Positions 21,774-34,182 of a stretch of 64,000 bases of DNA are shown here, piece after piece (within the stretch, counting starts at the first letter, position 1; every line of letters begins with the position of its first letter). The DNA comes from Pyrocephalus nanus (lineage: Eukaryota; Chordata; Aves; Passeriformes; Tyrannidae). Made by a program: the position numbers and the translations under genes. The notes under the pieces are model-generated. The model worked only from the letters and a program-made list of their open reading frames with translations, made no database searches and had not been told where the DNA came from. The stretch spans positions 35,126,634 to 35,190,633 of the forward strand of contig CM076260.1 in NCBI GenBank assembly GCA_038380795.1, written 5' to 3'.

Positions 21774-22759
21774 TTGGTATTTATTCCATGTATCCAGTCT
21801 CAACTAGATCTGGTGTGGTGTGAAAAGGAAAACTTTTCTTCTTTCTTTTCCTTCCTCTTGTAAGATTTAATGCTTAAAAAAACCTTGAATATTCAGCTTT
21901 AAAGTAAATGTTGAGTAACACCAAAAAAGTTCCTGTCTTACCCAAATGATCCATTTCTTCCCTCTAAGCAGTTGCACAGCAGAAACTGTGGTATTACAAA
22001 TATAAATTGATATAAAGATTAAGAAATTAAAGCTGTCTGCATAAAATAATTAAAAATATATACTCATTCTTTTGACAAAGCCTGCATTATAAATAGTTGA
22101 CTCCATTTCAGGACCCTGATGTCAAAACCTTTTGCCACCAGCAGTACAGTGGTTATTGGCTGTCCAAAATGTTTGGATTTTTGGTCGCAGACAGAATTCT
22201 CCTGGCAGAGGCCTTTATCATCAGTGAAGGAGGATTTTCTTGCTTTAAATCTGATACACTGTGATCTCTGCTTTAGGTGGCGTAAAATCCTAAACCTGAT
22301 TTTGGAGAGCAGATGGGCTTTACCCTGTTTTACTTGTGTCTGCCAAGTCTCCCAAAAGGTGCTTTGTAATTCCTTGCTCACCAAAGACAATCCATTTCAG
22401 CAAGTGTTTTCCCTTCAAAACATAAAATCAGTTCTGTTTCTGCTAAAAAATCCATCTTGTTACTATGTTTATGTTTTATATTAAAGAAACATTTTAATTG
22501 TGGACTATTTAATAATGACAGTGCCCCAAAGCAAGTTGTCCACTCTGATATTTGACATTGTACTGGTGAGGATTCAATGGCAAAGGACATTCCTGGAAAT
22601 CTCCATATGTTTTTTGATAGCCCCAGAAGCCCTGATGAATGTCTGACCAACAAAAATGTGCTTGAACAGAAACACCATGCCTGGTTCTTTCCTAGAAGCA
22701 GTAAGTTTTTTTCTAGAAAAACAATAGTAGAAGCGCTCAATTAATCCACAGCTATTCAT
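21774..22759. other. Unique DNA, no gene seen
   Basis: Open frames of 108-121 codons near 22064-22740 lie on both strands and are unrecognised. The sequence from about 22080 to 22400 is unique and unremarkable. Confidence 0.5.
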
Positions 22760-22960
22760 TTTGTCTTCACTGACAATTAGCAGGCCTCCTAATGCACTGC
22801 CGCCTCACTTTGGCAGTCAGAGAAGCCCTGCCAAGTGGACTCAGGCTGACACAGTCATTCTTTAGCTTGTATTTCCTGGTGCAAATAGTTTCTAGCTCCT
22901 TTCCAACAGCCCAATCCGAAGAAAAAAAAAATACAAAAAGGGCTTTGTTCTCCATGAAAA
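22760..22960. promoter_or_regulatory. Candidate conserved noncoding element
   Basis: A unique block with the motif TGACAATTAGCAGGCCTCCT at 22771 and a paired TTTGGCAGTCAGAG / CCTGCCAAGTGG segment (a TTGGC/GCCAA-like NFI half-site pair) near 22808-22840. There is no repeat or ORF support. The call rests on motif content only. Confidence 0.25.
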
Positions 22961-24389
22961 AAGCTGTGTCTGTGGTCGGGAGCCCTGTGCACTAAGCCAG
23001 GCCATGAGGAAGGGAGGGAAATGCAGTCCACTGTGTCCTGCCAGGCAGGATCCATCCCAGCCCCATGGCTCCCAGCCCTGCTGGGATGCCCCAGCTCACA
23101 CCTCCGACCACCCACCTCCTCTATCCCTGCCAGCCCTCAGCGAAAACCTGCCCCTTCTCTGTGCTTTGAAAAAGACAAATCCTGTTTTCTCCAAGACAAA
23201 CCAGAAGGAAGCCTGCAAGAAATGAAAGAGAGGGAGAGCAGATCTGAAGCACAGATTTGGTCTCCCTCGCACCCCACCATCTGAGCTTTCCTGGGCCAAC
23301 GTGCCATGTGATCAAACCCTCTGAGATTTGGCAGCACTCTTTCATGGTCACTCTGTCTGAAATACAGTTGCAGTGACTTTTCTAGATGCAGGAAAGTAAA
23401 ATGGCTTTCATCATCTCTTCTGACCCTGCTTGCCCATATTACCAAAAGAAGGTTACTGCAGATATGCACATCAGTGCCATAATCTTCATTTGACTTGTTG
23501 CCTCCTTACAGTTTCTTAGACAAAGTATCCCCCACAGGGCAACACCACCCATGGAGCAACGCCTTTCCTGATTGCCTCCTGGATTACCAGTTAGTGTTTG
23601 CTTTGATGATTTCAGCTGTAATTATTTCCTCACATTTACTCCTTTCAACTTGTTATATTGAAGCCAACAGACCTGGTCATCTGACTGTCCCCTCCCTCTT
23701 CCTGGGCATCTTCTTGTCGACCCTGTTCGTTATGTGGCAGTATCAGGTTAGCTCTCTAGGGTCTGCTGACTGGTATAAATTAAATTTTACCCAGCAGACC
23801 GCAACAGGGCCTTTGTTACCCCCTACAGTTTAAAATACAGGTTTCTTCACAATAGCTACCAGGCTATTTACACGTGTAATTTTTTAATTGGCCTTCAAGA
23901 AACTTCCCACATATGTGCCAAAACAAGTAGATTTCCATGTGGTAGAGTCAGGAAGGATTTTCCCCCCTCCCTGCAATAGTTAACTCCTGAGCTCCTGATT
24001 CCCTCCCCACCCAGCTTTCACTGAATTATCCCCTTCACTGATGGGCATGTGGAACCCCTACCGCTGTTGATATGCCTTGTCTACAAGCCCAGGGTTGCAT
24101 GTTGACCTTTTGGCTGAGGAAAATTTTCCCTTCTAGACCAGACTTACTGTGTCTTGGGAGATATCTACCTACTCCTATGTCCTGGGGCATCATTTTTGTC
24201 CAGCAGGATTGCCTGAACTTGTTAAACCTACTTTGTATCCCAACAGTGCAAAGGACTCTCATCTAGGAGGCAGCAGGTCCTGGATCTCTTCTGCCGCTGA
24301 CACCAAGATCAGCTTTTTAAGGTTGGAATGTTTGCCTTAACTGACAGCTTTGGACATGGTGTAAGATATTTGCATGAATCCTAGAAGCC
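22961..24389. other. Unique DNA, no gene seen
   Basis: The part from 23000 to 23300 is GC-richer and pyrimidine-rich on the + strand, which explains the several 65-110 codon open frames there. No gene or repeat is recognised. Confidence 0.5.
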
Positions 24390-24456
24390 TGCCGTATTTA
24401 GGAGGGCAGGGTATATGATCCTCTAGCCCCTTCTGTCTTTAATTTCTAGGAAGCTA
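24390..24456 (+). mobile_element. Possible LINE 3' terminus remnant
   Basis: The phrase GGGCAGGGTATATGATCCTC, then TAGCCCCTTCTGTCTTTAAT, then TTCTAGG echoes the CR1-type terminus (GGGGGTTGGACTAGATGATC..CCCTTCTAACCTTAAATTCTATG). The match is short and degraded. It could be coincidence. Confidence 0.3.
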
Positions 24457-26999
24457 TTATAGCGCCTTCCAAAAAGGCTCATGTCTGCCTGCCAGCACCA
24501 CATTAACATGACTACTGCTTTGAAACAGAATAGCTGTGGCAGCTCAGGATCTGTAATGCATCCCCCACTGCACTGGGTAGCTTTGCACACGCCTATGTGC
24601 CATTAATGAATCATCACATGGGAAGTGTTTTCATTATTCCTTGCTTTTTCCAGCCCTGGCATTTCTTGGCAAATGCATAGCCCAGGCCGAAGCAGCTGTC
24701 TGTCTCTCTTTCCTGCCTTTAGATTAAAACCATTTTTTTGTTGTTGTTGTTTTGAAGTGTCTATTGAAGTGACAGGACAGAGAAGGATGGCTAAACCCAA
24801 GTCCCAATATCTTTATTTCAAGACTACACTAATAGCCTCTAAGAATTTTTCTCTGCTGTACTTCAGATAAGAGTGGTGAGTCTATAAATTCATTAGCGAG
24901 TAATGGAGCAGCCTCACTTTATCTATGTCTTTTCACAGGACTAGGGTTTCATTCTGTGCCAGGAGTCATACATCACACTCAACATGTACGTCTCCAGAGC
25001 CAACTGAGAGAAAGTGCAGAAAAACTACTGTTAACAAGGGAGTAATTACATTCAGCATAAATTAATTATTGGTCACTCAGGACTGGTGGGAAAGGGCCAC
25101 ACAGACGGTATCTGACTGAGTTCCCACCTCTGAGGGAAGAAAAATTTAAATATGAATCATAAGACAATACAAGGTGGGCCTTTTCTGCTCTACTGGTCTT
25201 TAACTGCACAGACTTGCGAATATGACATGTGGCTTATTTGCTTTAACACTATAGGTACGTTATATTGTTTTAGGGCAAACATGAGTGATAGTCATTCGGG
25301 ACAAGGGTCACTGCATAGCAGACAGCGTCAGACCAGACCAAGGGAAACCAGGAGGGACTTTAAAATGTAATTCAGCCAAAAGAACAGGACACGGATCAGC
25401 AAGCGAGTGATGGAAGGTGTTCATGAGGAATTTAGATTACCACACACTGCAAATAAACCTTGAGAATCTGTAGCAGCCAGAGGCCGGGGAAACCTGGCTG
25501 GCAAGTAGAGAGGAGCCCTCCTGCAGTGAAAAGAAGATGCACGGTGCACACCAGTCTCTTTGCCAAAAGTGTTAGTGCTAGCTCAGGAAAGTCTAACTGT
25601 GCTTGAACCCTGAAACTACTAACTTGGAAACACATAGGAGTGTGCAAAATAATGTTAGGTTAGTCTCCAATAACCAAGCAAGAGATTAAAACTGCTTGTT
25701 ACATGTATAGCATTAAAACTGTTTCCTATCCTGAAAAAAAACAGGAAATTCAAAGTTAAAGAGAATCCTCATAAATGGAAATTCTTGCCATCATGGGAAA
25801 TAAAAAGCATATCAAGATGCAAATGACAGATGTACTGTCAACTGGGAAACTCAGCTTGGAATTTCCTGGCTTTTTCTTTTCATTGAACTGACTGCTCCTA
25901 AAACAATGTACACTTAGATCAGAATTCATTCCTTCTCTATTAACAGATATTCATATATATAAATAAACAGTTGCAGAGATACAAAATGAAAATTACACCT
26001 TTTTTTTTTTTTTTTAACGGAATGTCTTCTCAAGCTTTTCATTAGAGAACTGGACAGGAAAATTTTCCCATTTATGAAATCCCAGGTTTATTGAATCATA
26101 ATGACTGCAACACTCAGACCCACCAGCTATGTTTTCCCATAAAAAAAAAGGCAACATGTGTCTTCCAAGCCTGGTGCTTGGAAATTCACCTGTAATATGA
26201 AAAATACAGTTTCCAGGCTCAGCTCCATCCAGTTCAGGTTAAAGTGCCCTGAGCAGTAAGTTATTTTGTGCTCTCTTGGTTTGCCCAGAATTTTCATGTT
26301 CGATCTCAGAAACCTTTCTTTTAATGAAAATACTGGGGCCAATGACCTGGCATTTTACAACAATGAAGTGTTGTTTGTTTTTCTTTTTAAATTCCTAACG
26401 AATTCTAATTGTCCACACCACTCTGGAGAAGACAGTGGAAAGCTTTGTGTTTGTGAGCTTGTCCATGGGCCCCTGCAAGTTACACTCGATAAGGAATTTC
26501 AGATTTCAAATTCAGTTGCAGTTCTGACCCCTGAGGCTTGCTTAAGTTTAAAGATATACCTGGAAAAAAATCCAGTTTATCCAGTGACTGCAATATACTG
26601 CAGTCAATTTTTTACTACCTGCATTTTTGACAGTCTCCAAATCCCTTCACTGACAAAGCAAAAACACAAAGTTGGATTTTGCAGATTCAGTTGGAAACAA
26701 ACCCCAGAGCTGGAGAAATCCTGCTAAACCCCTGTGGTCAAGGAATTGACACCTTGCATGTGGCTGGAGATGGCCCTGTGTGCCTGGACATGTGGCTGTG
26801 GATTGAAGTCAACTGGCAGGAGCTGCCACGGGGCACTGCCCTCCACCTCCAGACTGGCTGGGAGGTGAGGTCCCTGTCACCCAGTCAGGGCTGAAACCAA
26901 GGGCTTCTGCCTCAAAGGCAGCAGTGTCTGCTGGGGTTGAGGGGGGGGAAATTACAAAAGACAGTGGACAGTAACAGCTTGAGCAATCTGATTTTAATC
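24457..26999. other. Unique AT-rich DNA, no gene seen
   Basis: This stretch contains (GTT)n near 24739-24750, a 16-base poly-T at 26000-26015 and a G9 run at about 26940-26948. A 153-codon + strand frame at 26266-26727 has no recognisable domain and its length is compatible with chance in a window this size. No gene is called. Confidence 0.5.
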
Positions 27000-27310
27000 C
27001 ATAGCTTGCACATCTCCACAACTTTCCGATGCCTAATTCCTTTTATCATTTATTTCTGCGATAAGAGCCATCATTATTTCCCGAAGAAATCCAGCACAGT
27101 GACTGACCTGCAGCTCCTCCAGGACAGTACGTTGGCCAGCCTGAAGCTCATCTGTCTTGCTCACGAAGAAGCGTGCTGGTGTCATAAAACCATTATGCAG
27201 CACGAACCGCAGCGGAGTCACTCATATCTTTTTGTGAAGCAAAGCCTAGCCTTTTGCTACCCAGAAGAGGCATTGTTATTGCATAAGGAGGCTGCTTTAG
27301 GATCAAGATA
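27000..27310. promoter_or_regulatory. Candidate conserved noncoding element (CpG-retaining)
   Basis: CpGs are retained at an unusual rate for this window (TCCGATG, TGCGATAAG, CCCGAAG, TACGTTGG, CACGAAGAAGCGTG, ACGAACCGCAGCGG). Both strands are open, 124 codons on + and 62 on minus, and neither translation is recognised. Motifs include a GATA site (GCGATAAGAG near 27058) and a C/EBP-like TTATTGCATAA at 27276-27286. This is the pattern of constrained sequence; it is most likely regulatory, but an unrecognised exon is not excluded. Confidence 0.4.
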
Positions 27311-30005
27311 GATTTAAAATAAGTTTAAAAAGAACATCCTGCAGTTCAAATAAAGTGAGCCTGCTGGCTTTCCCCAATGACTGGCACTAGAGCAGATCAT
27401 TCTGGAAAAAAGACATTCTCACAACCTCATGGCTTCAATTTCTCAAGCCAAAAAGTGGAGAGAAATCCCACAAGTTATTAAAGCCAATAAATCAAGGCTT
27501 GAGAGATCTTGTGCACAGAATCAGAGAACGTTTGCATTTTTCTGCCTTCAGAGCTTTAAGGAAGGTTGTTTTTTGGTTTTTTTTCTCCTTTACCTCATCC
27601 ACCTTGGGTATCTTAAAAGCAGGAAAAGCACTCCTGGGACCTGGAGGGTTCTATGAGATGTAATTACTGAACCTTACTTTTAAGGGTTTAAAAGTGCATC
27701 TTTATAGGCTCATGCAGTCCTGGTAACAGTAACAGTGGTTTATGTGTTTGATTGACATAAAACATGCCTCGACATTAAACATTTGCTCGACATCCGGGAA
27801 CACTGGACCCTGTTTGTGTTTTCTACTTTGCCTTTACACCCCTGGCCAGCGACCTCCCTACAGTCCTTCTGCACTCCAGGGTTGGTGCAGATTCTGTGAC
27901 GAAACACTCTAAAGGCAGGCACTGCCTTCTGCTCCCAAAAAAGTGGAAACCAGTCATTCCCACACCATCTGCTTTCACCTTCACAGATCAACAGAAAATG
28001 TGAACTTCCGATGAAGCCACAGTGGTTTACAGGCTGTTGTTATAGACGATACTGAAATTCTGTTAAGGCAAATGAGATCTTTCCTCAAATTCTCCTCTGA
28101 CTTCTGTCCCCATGAGCTGCAATTTAATCACAGCAAATGTCAGCATCTATTGTTTTTAGCAGATTCTTAGTCTACCCACTCTTCTAAAGGAAAGAGTAGT
28201 GTTTTGCTTGTGGGAACCATTAAAGATAAGAAAACAGGAGATAACTTTCCAATGGGCAATTTGTGACAATTTATATAAAAAAACAATTTCTGTATTTGTG
28301 AAAAAGCTCAAACTCCTTTTTAAACCTGAGAGCAAGTTTTGATTAGGCTTATGTTAGGCTTTTGGTCTCTTCTTAGATGGAATCAAACTTTATGCAATAT
28401 AGAAAGCTAATATCTATCTCATATCAAGGTTATGCTCACCAGAAATACAAACACAGAGAATTTCCCTCATCTGATCAGGTCACAAAAACCAAAGCAAACA
28501 TCCAGCTGAAAGGTGCCACATCAAATTTTTACTATCAGAATTTCATAACTAAAAGATAGTGGAGGGGGAAAAAAAGGGCAAATCAAAAATTACCAGTGGA
28601 AATTGGAAACAAACTGCAAATAATAAATCAGATTAGGAAAAAAAATGTCAGTCTGTCTGCAGATAATTCACAAGTGAAAAAAGTTCATTACAAATGACTT
28701 GCCCTGCTGCAAATTTTTAGTAGCATGTGTGTACAGTACATCATAAAACTTCTACCCTTGACATATTTTAAAAGAATGCCATTACTGACTTGAACTTCAG
28801 TTGGCAGCTGGAAACTTGCCAGAAAGCAGACTGTGTCCATAATCAAATGAAGAAAATTCAGAAATTTTAGGATGCAGGGAGGTTTTAAAACTCCTCTTCC
28901 TCACAACAAAGGAGTTTTAGCAAAAAGCACACAAAAAGTTCACACACAGAGAAAAAGAAGTTAGTGTCTAGATTGGACAAAATCATTAAAAAAAAAAAAA
29001 AACTAAAATCATGACTTGGGAGCACACAAAAGTACAAGATGTAGTAATTAGAAATGGGAAAAATGTAACAACTTTTTTTTTTTTTTAATTTAACTTAGAC
29101 TTTTTTCAGCTCCGTCTCAACTCCTTTTATCAGACTTAACTTTTTATTTCATTGGTGGAGGGGGGTTACTGGGAAATTTCAGACCAAAGTGCCAAAACTG
29201 AAAAAAATGTTCACAAATCAAAGCAGGGTATTACCTCAGAAATTTATATCAGCAAACTGTCTTGTGCTTCAGTTATCTGAGAAAAAGAGGGGAGAAACTA
29301 GTCTGGTTTTGTACTGCTTTATTTTTTTTACTGCTTATTTCTTTTCTCCTCTCTTTGTTTTCACTGTGGATTTGGGGGTGGAGGCTGTTTGGCATGGGTT
29401 TTTTTACAGTATCATCTAAATGTGTGGGTCTGTGTACTGGCCCAAAGTTACGTCTTCCTGAAAGATTTATCAGTAATCCTTTCCCATGTTTCTCTGTGTA
29501 TAGAGTAGAAGAATAGTTTTGCTATGCATCCCAAAGTTTCTCTGCTCCTCCTTCTGCCTTGTTGCATTTTGCTTTCCAGGTAGCTAGTTTAGTTAATACT
29601 TACTCCAGGACTATTTTTGCTCTCTACTCCCTATGCCAACACGAAGGCCTCTGGGCAAACTTTTCCTCTCCAGACTTCCTTGTGCTTTTCTCACTGTACC
29701 AGGCTGACCAGAAGGGAGGAAAGCTGTCTGGGCAATATCTTTTAAGCAGCCAAGAACTGTCTATCACAACTGCTCCTCATTTAGCACAACCATGTGTGCA
29801 TGGGCACAGTTTACAGTTATGGTTTTTCAGAGGGGATTGCCGTATGGTTTTATAGGCTGCTCAAGATGTCCATTTGGGTGTAAGTGCACCTATCTATGAA
29901 GAAGTGTATATACAGGCATCCCAAGAAAATGGTTGTGTATTCTTTATTAACTGTTACATTCTGGAATTAAGCTTCCTTAAAAAAAAAGGCAAACCAATTT
30001 ACAAC
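27311..30005. other. Unique AT-rich DNA, no gene seen
   Basis: Homopolymers are frequent: poly-A at 28988-29002 and poly-T at 29073-29086. No repeat family, RNA gene or coding frame is supported. Confidence 0.6.
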
Positions 30006-30290
30006 TCCCTCATGCTATGTTTTCCCTTTTCTGCTTTTTTTTTTTTCCACTCAAATGAATCTTCTATTATGCTATTCCTTTTGATGCCCAACCTCAGGTT
30101 TTTTCCTTCTTCCCTTTCCACTCTCTTTTACCTTACATTCTCTCCTTTTGCTCTTTCTCTTTCCTCCCTTTTCATCCTGCCTTTTCCCTACCCTATAATT
30201 TTCTGCTTTGCTTCCTTTCATGCTCAGCTTTCTTAACGTAGTTCCCTACACATACATTTCTTCCCTGCAGCTCCTGCACCTACTCCTTTT
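30006..30290 (+). repeat. Pyrimidine-rich low-complexity stretch
   Basis: The + strand is dominated by T and C for about 285 bp, with blocks such as TTTTTTCCTTCTTCCCTTTC and CTCTTTCTCTTTCCTCCCTT. It ends in TTCTTCCCTGCAG at 30259-30271, which resembles a splice acceptor. No plausible exon follows. Simple pyrimidine drift is the likeliest explanation. Confidence 0.6.
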
Positions 30291-31674
30291 CATCTAGCAC
30301 CTGACTGCTGAGATATATACTCTTCCCATGGAGACACTATTTGCTCCCTTCCTTGAGATTTTATGCTTATTGTATATCTAGGTGCTCACACTGTCAGTAA
30401 GAACACACATTTTGATATGTGTTAAAACAGTAGCAGTGTGGTTTGGGCTTTGGGTATCTATTTTGCTATTTCACAGTCTGTGATGCAAAATGCTCAGTTT
30501 CAAACCACTCACAACTTCTATGAAATTGTTTCTGTCTGAGATAGTCTAATAAACTACAAAAGACAGAAAAAAAATGTTAGGGACAAAATGATTGCTGCAT
30601 GTTTCTGTAATGTTGATTTGCTCTTTGTTTTCTGCTGGGAAAATTGATGTCTTGTTGGCTTCACTATTTGGAAATAATCATACAAGGAGTTTCATGAAAG
30701 TATTTTTCTTTGAAATGCTTCATTTTGCTGATGTGAAGACATTCCACAGATGCATACTGGTCTTGATAAACCTTGTTGATTTTCCATTTTTCAGGATGGA
30801 TTCTTATGATCATGCCCAGACAAGGGCACAAATAATTATTTTTGAAATCTGATTTTATTTAAGCTTTTAAAAATATGCCTAGCATTTTGGCACATTTAAT
30901 TTTTACAAATGTGTACAAATATTTCATTTATATTCCAGCACAGGTGAGGATTTTTTTGGTAAGTACTTACTGCAAAAGAAAAAAAAAAAAAATCTCAGTC
31001 AGTCCAGTAGCAAAACTAACTGAGCATACATACAAATTATATTGCCTCTTGGCTATACCAAGCAATAGGCACTAACTCTTCAGGAAAACTTCAATGTGCC
31101 ATTCCTAGGAACATGCATTAGGATCTAAGTAAATCACCTACAAACATTTTCCATTGGAAAGTCTGTCAGGAACTTGTAAACAGATGATAAGGCAATTTCT
31201 TAATATAGTTTCTGGGTACTAGATTACCTTTGATTTCAGTACAGGTCCTATCAGCTCAATTAATCCCTTGGAAACAGTTACTTACCTTCAGGAAAGTCAG
31301 TGCAGGCAAATTTGTTCTGATCCTCTTGGCAGAGCAGAGGGAAGGTCTCAGAGCACAAACAGCACAGCAGTGGCTTACTGCAGCCCAAACACCCAAAGCT
31401 CTTCCACCCCAGAAGAAACCTGAATGTCCCCAAGGGGCCAGTGACTGCAGGAAGAGCAGGAACTATTCAAAACGAGAATTTAGCTCCAAGGAGCTGATTC
31501 TGCAAACACTTTAGCACATGTACAGCTTTCCTTTACAAGAAACCTCAAAGAAAGCCGGCAAGCATTGCTTCATGCAAGTCAAGTCAGTCATATGGCAAAG
31601 TGTTTACGGGATTTGGATCTAAATTTTGAAATCATTTCAGGACCCTTAAACAGACTCTAGATATTTGTAAACTC
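30291..31674. other. Unique AT-rich DNA, no gene seen
   Basis: A poly-A patch lies near 30978-30992. Short frames only. No feature is supported. Confidence 0.6.
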
Positions 31675-31693
31675 TTTTTTTTTTTTTTTTTTT
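31675..31693 (+). repeat. Poly-T tract (19 T)
   Basis: A homopolymer of 19 T followed by CCCCC. I see no matching target-site duplication or retroposed gene next to it, so it is treated as a simple repeat. Confidence 0.9.
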
Positions 31694-33037
31694 CCCCCAT
31701 CAGGAACAAAATATATAACGATGTTGTGCTGCAGTTGAATCCACTGTCAGTCACCCAGAGGAGTTTGGTTTCCCCTCCAGCATTTGAGCTTGGGGAATGC
31801 CCTACAGCCCTGGGGTGCAGGACAGCCATACATATGGAGCAGGAGCAGCTGCTGTCCCCTTCCCTGGCAGTCTGTGTTCATTCCCAGAAGTTCACAAAAT
31901 GAAGTCAAGCTGGATCAGGTTTTTCCAAGATGAGCTGAGGAATGGAGAGCTTGGCTCAGGAAGAGGGATGGTAAGAGGCTGAACTGTTCAGGCAAGCCAA
32001 AAAGATGGAGGCAGTAGGAGATTAGAGCTGATGCCTGTTGATCAGCAAAAGGAAGGGATTAGGATCATGGGGACCATGAGGACAGTAACTCTGGGCTGGG
32101 CTGTCACAGTGGCCAGGCAAAATGGCACAGGGAGAGCAGAAATGTGGCCAGCAGCTGGTTTATTTCATTTACAGTAGTTGCAAAGGGCCTACTAAGGCTG
32201 CCTATGTGCATATATCTCACACAAGGCAGCTCTCCCTAGATTATTGTAAACTTAAATGGCAATTAACTTTTCTCTGTCTAGTTTTGCACCAAAATTAGGA
32301 AGTATTTTGATGCTTTTGATATGCCATCTGCTCGATGGTAGTAAACCAGGAAGAGGCAGGTGAACTTCAGGTGACTCACCCCAAAAGGTGTACTTTGCTT
32401 GCTTTAGGACACAATGATTTCTTAAAGCTCTCCTGAGACAATTTACTTCTGCCTTGAATTCATATGCATGTTGTTTCATCATCTGAGGCCTCGTTACATA
32501 CATACGTTTATAATATGGGTTTCATTTCAATAAGCTGGGAAAGTAATAAATTTAAAGCTGACTAACAGTTGTTTTATGTGGCTGCCAACCTGCCAAGTAG
32601 CATTCTTAATTATTGCCAGGAAACTAAGTGTTTTGCAGCCATATGTTTTACATTTGAGTGTAGTATGTCTTGTCAGCCCTCTCCACTGGACTCATGGATA
32701 GGCCAGTCATTTTTGTACGCAGAGAGGTCTGCGATGGTGGGTGGTTTCTTTGTCATCAGGTAGGGATATCAACAACAGCATGATGGACAGAAATATCCCA
32801 AGTGGTCCCCCTCTCCCAAAACAAGCTGTTGCAGAAACGCTGGAGAGAAGGGGTTAAACCTGAGCCCAGAACTGTAGTATTTTTTCTATGTAAGACTGTA
32901 GGGCAACTACTTATTAAAGTTGTCAGCAAAGAAGAAGCATAAACATATTACAGATTATATATGTTGGAATAAGATGGATGACTGTTTTGTTCCTTCTGTG
33001 CAGAATAGAGTGAGATGCTGCAACAAGCAGACTCCCC
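31694..33037. other. Unique DNA with weak regulatory candidate
   Basis: The block 32540-32765 is unique, with TTCTTAATTATTGCCAGG near 32604 and CpGs in TTGTACGCAGAG and CTGCGATGG near 32713-32734. It looks like possible conserved noncoding DNA but is weaker than the candidates elsewhere. No gene is seen. Confidence 0.4.
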
Positions 33038-33058
33038 TTTTTTTTTTTTTTTTTTTTT
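33038..33058 (+). repeat. Poly-T tract (21 T)
   Basis: The longest homopolymer in the window, 21 T flanked by C runs. No retroposon body is recognisable beside it. Confidence 0.9.
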
Positions 33059-34116
33059 CCCAGACAGAATTCATTATTTTTTCACCAAAACAAGCAATCC
33101 TTGCATGGCTTGTTTTCTGCAGTCTGTGTTTAGGCTCCAAGATGTTAGCCCACACTTTGGAAATCAGCCAGTAAAAGGAGGACAGAAAATGAATACTAAA
33201 AAAAGCAGCACTGACCTAAACAGTCTTGTTGCATGTATTCTCTCCTCCAGAATGCTTTGAAGTCTTAAGAGAAACTTGACTAAGTTAAGAGTGCCTCCAG
33301 GCCCTTAATTTGCACAACCAACACTTGTTTTTGTTGATGGTCATCACTGACCCTAGAAAGATTATAAAGGTTGTTGGTTTTGTTGTTGTTGTTTTGGTTT
33401 TTTTTTTTTTTGCTGATAAAGTAAGTCTTGAGCAATTTTTTAAAAAATGGGATAAACATAAATACACTGTTAAGAAGCAAATTTTTGTGTTCAGTTCATT
33501 TTTTTCCCTGTAATAAATTACAGGCATGAGACAAATCCCAATTAAATAAAGGCTCATCTCATGAGTATCTTGGGCAACGGTGCAGGATATTGCTCACCCT
33601 GCACACCAACAGAAAATCCTAACAGTGTTTACTGCTTTTTTTTTCCCAAGTACTTCAGTTGTTTTCTTAAGGAGGGATTAATTAGTGAATCATTATTCCC
33701 ACTTTGGTATGTGAAAATCTAGAGTGTGCTTTTTTCCATTTCCCAAGAGTGTGCATTGGCACCATAGAAGAGGATGTGGAATAAGTGTTTTTCAAAGTAG
33801 CAGATGTAGCAGCTTTGGGAACATCTGTACTGGTGCATTTTGCTGAGGGATTCCTACTAACAATGTCCCTTCTAGCCAGACAGTCTGTGTGTGCTTCTCA
33901 CAGGTGAGGCCTACCTTTTTGAAACAAAACCCTTTAAGGAAAATTATCATTAAAGATCATGTGTAATTTCTATGGATTATTGCAATTTCTAACTCATTCT
34001 CTGTTTCTTCTTAAATAAATCAATTTCTTCTTAAGTTTCACATGCCACTTCCTATCTCAGTACAACATTTTTTTCCAAGGAGATTGTGGATAGGGGCAGA
34101 TGCTGAACATAAATGG
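33059..34116. other. Unique AT-rich DNA, no gene seen
   Basis: GTT-rich low complexity lies at 33369-33411, ending in 14 T. The rest is plain AT-rich DNA with no supported feature. Confidence 0.6.
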
Positions 34117-34182
34117 CATAAAATTCTCCTCCCACTAAAGTCAATAGCAAACTCCCACTGACTTCAGTGCAGTCAAATCTCT
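34117..34182. repeat. Palindromic interspersed repeat, copy 2
   Basis: The left arm AAATTCTCCTCCCACTAAAG continues into TCAATAG. The right arm CCCACTGACTTCAGTGCAGT continues into CAAATCTC. It shares the CACTAAAGTCAATAG / CACTGACTTCA core and outer AAATTCT / AAATCTC arms with the repeat at 21702, viewed from the other side. It is more diverged than copy 1. No coding capacity. Confidence 0.6.

Noticed and set aside
26266..26727. 153-codon + strand open frame
   Set aside because: By my estimate of stop frequency a frame this long is expected about 0.4 times by chance in this window; no domain is recognisable.
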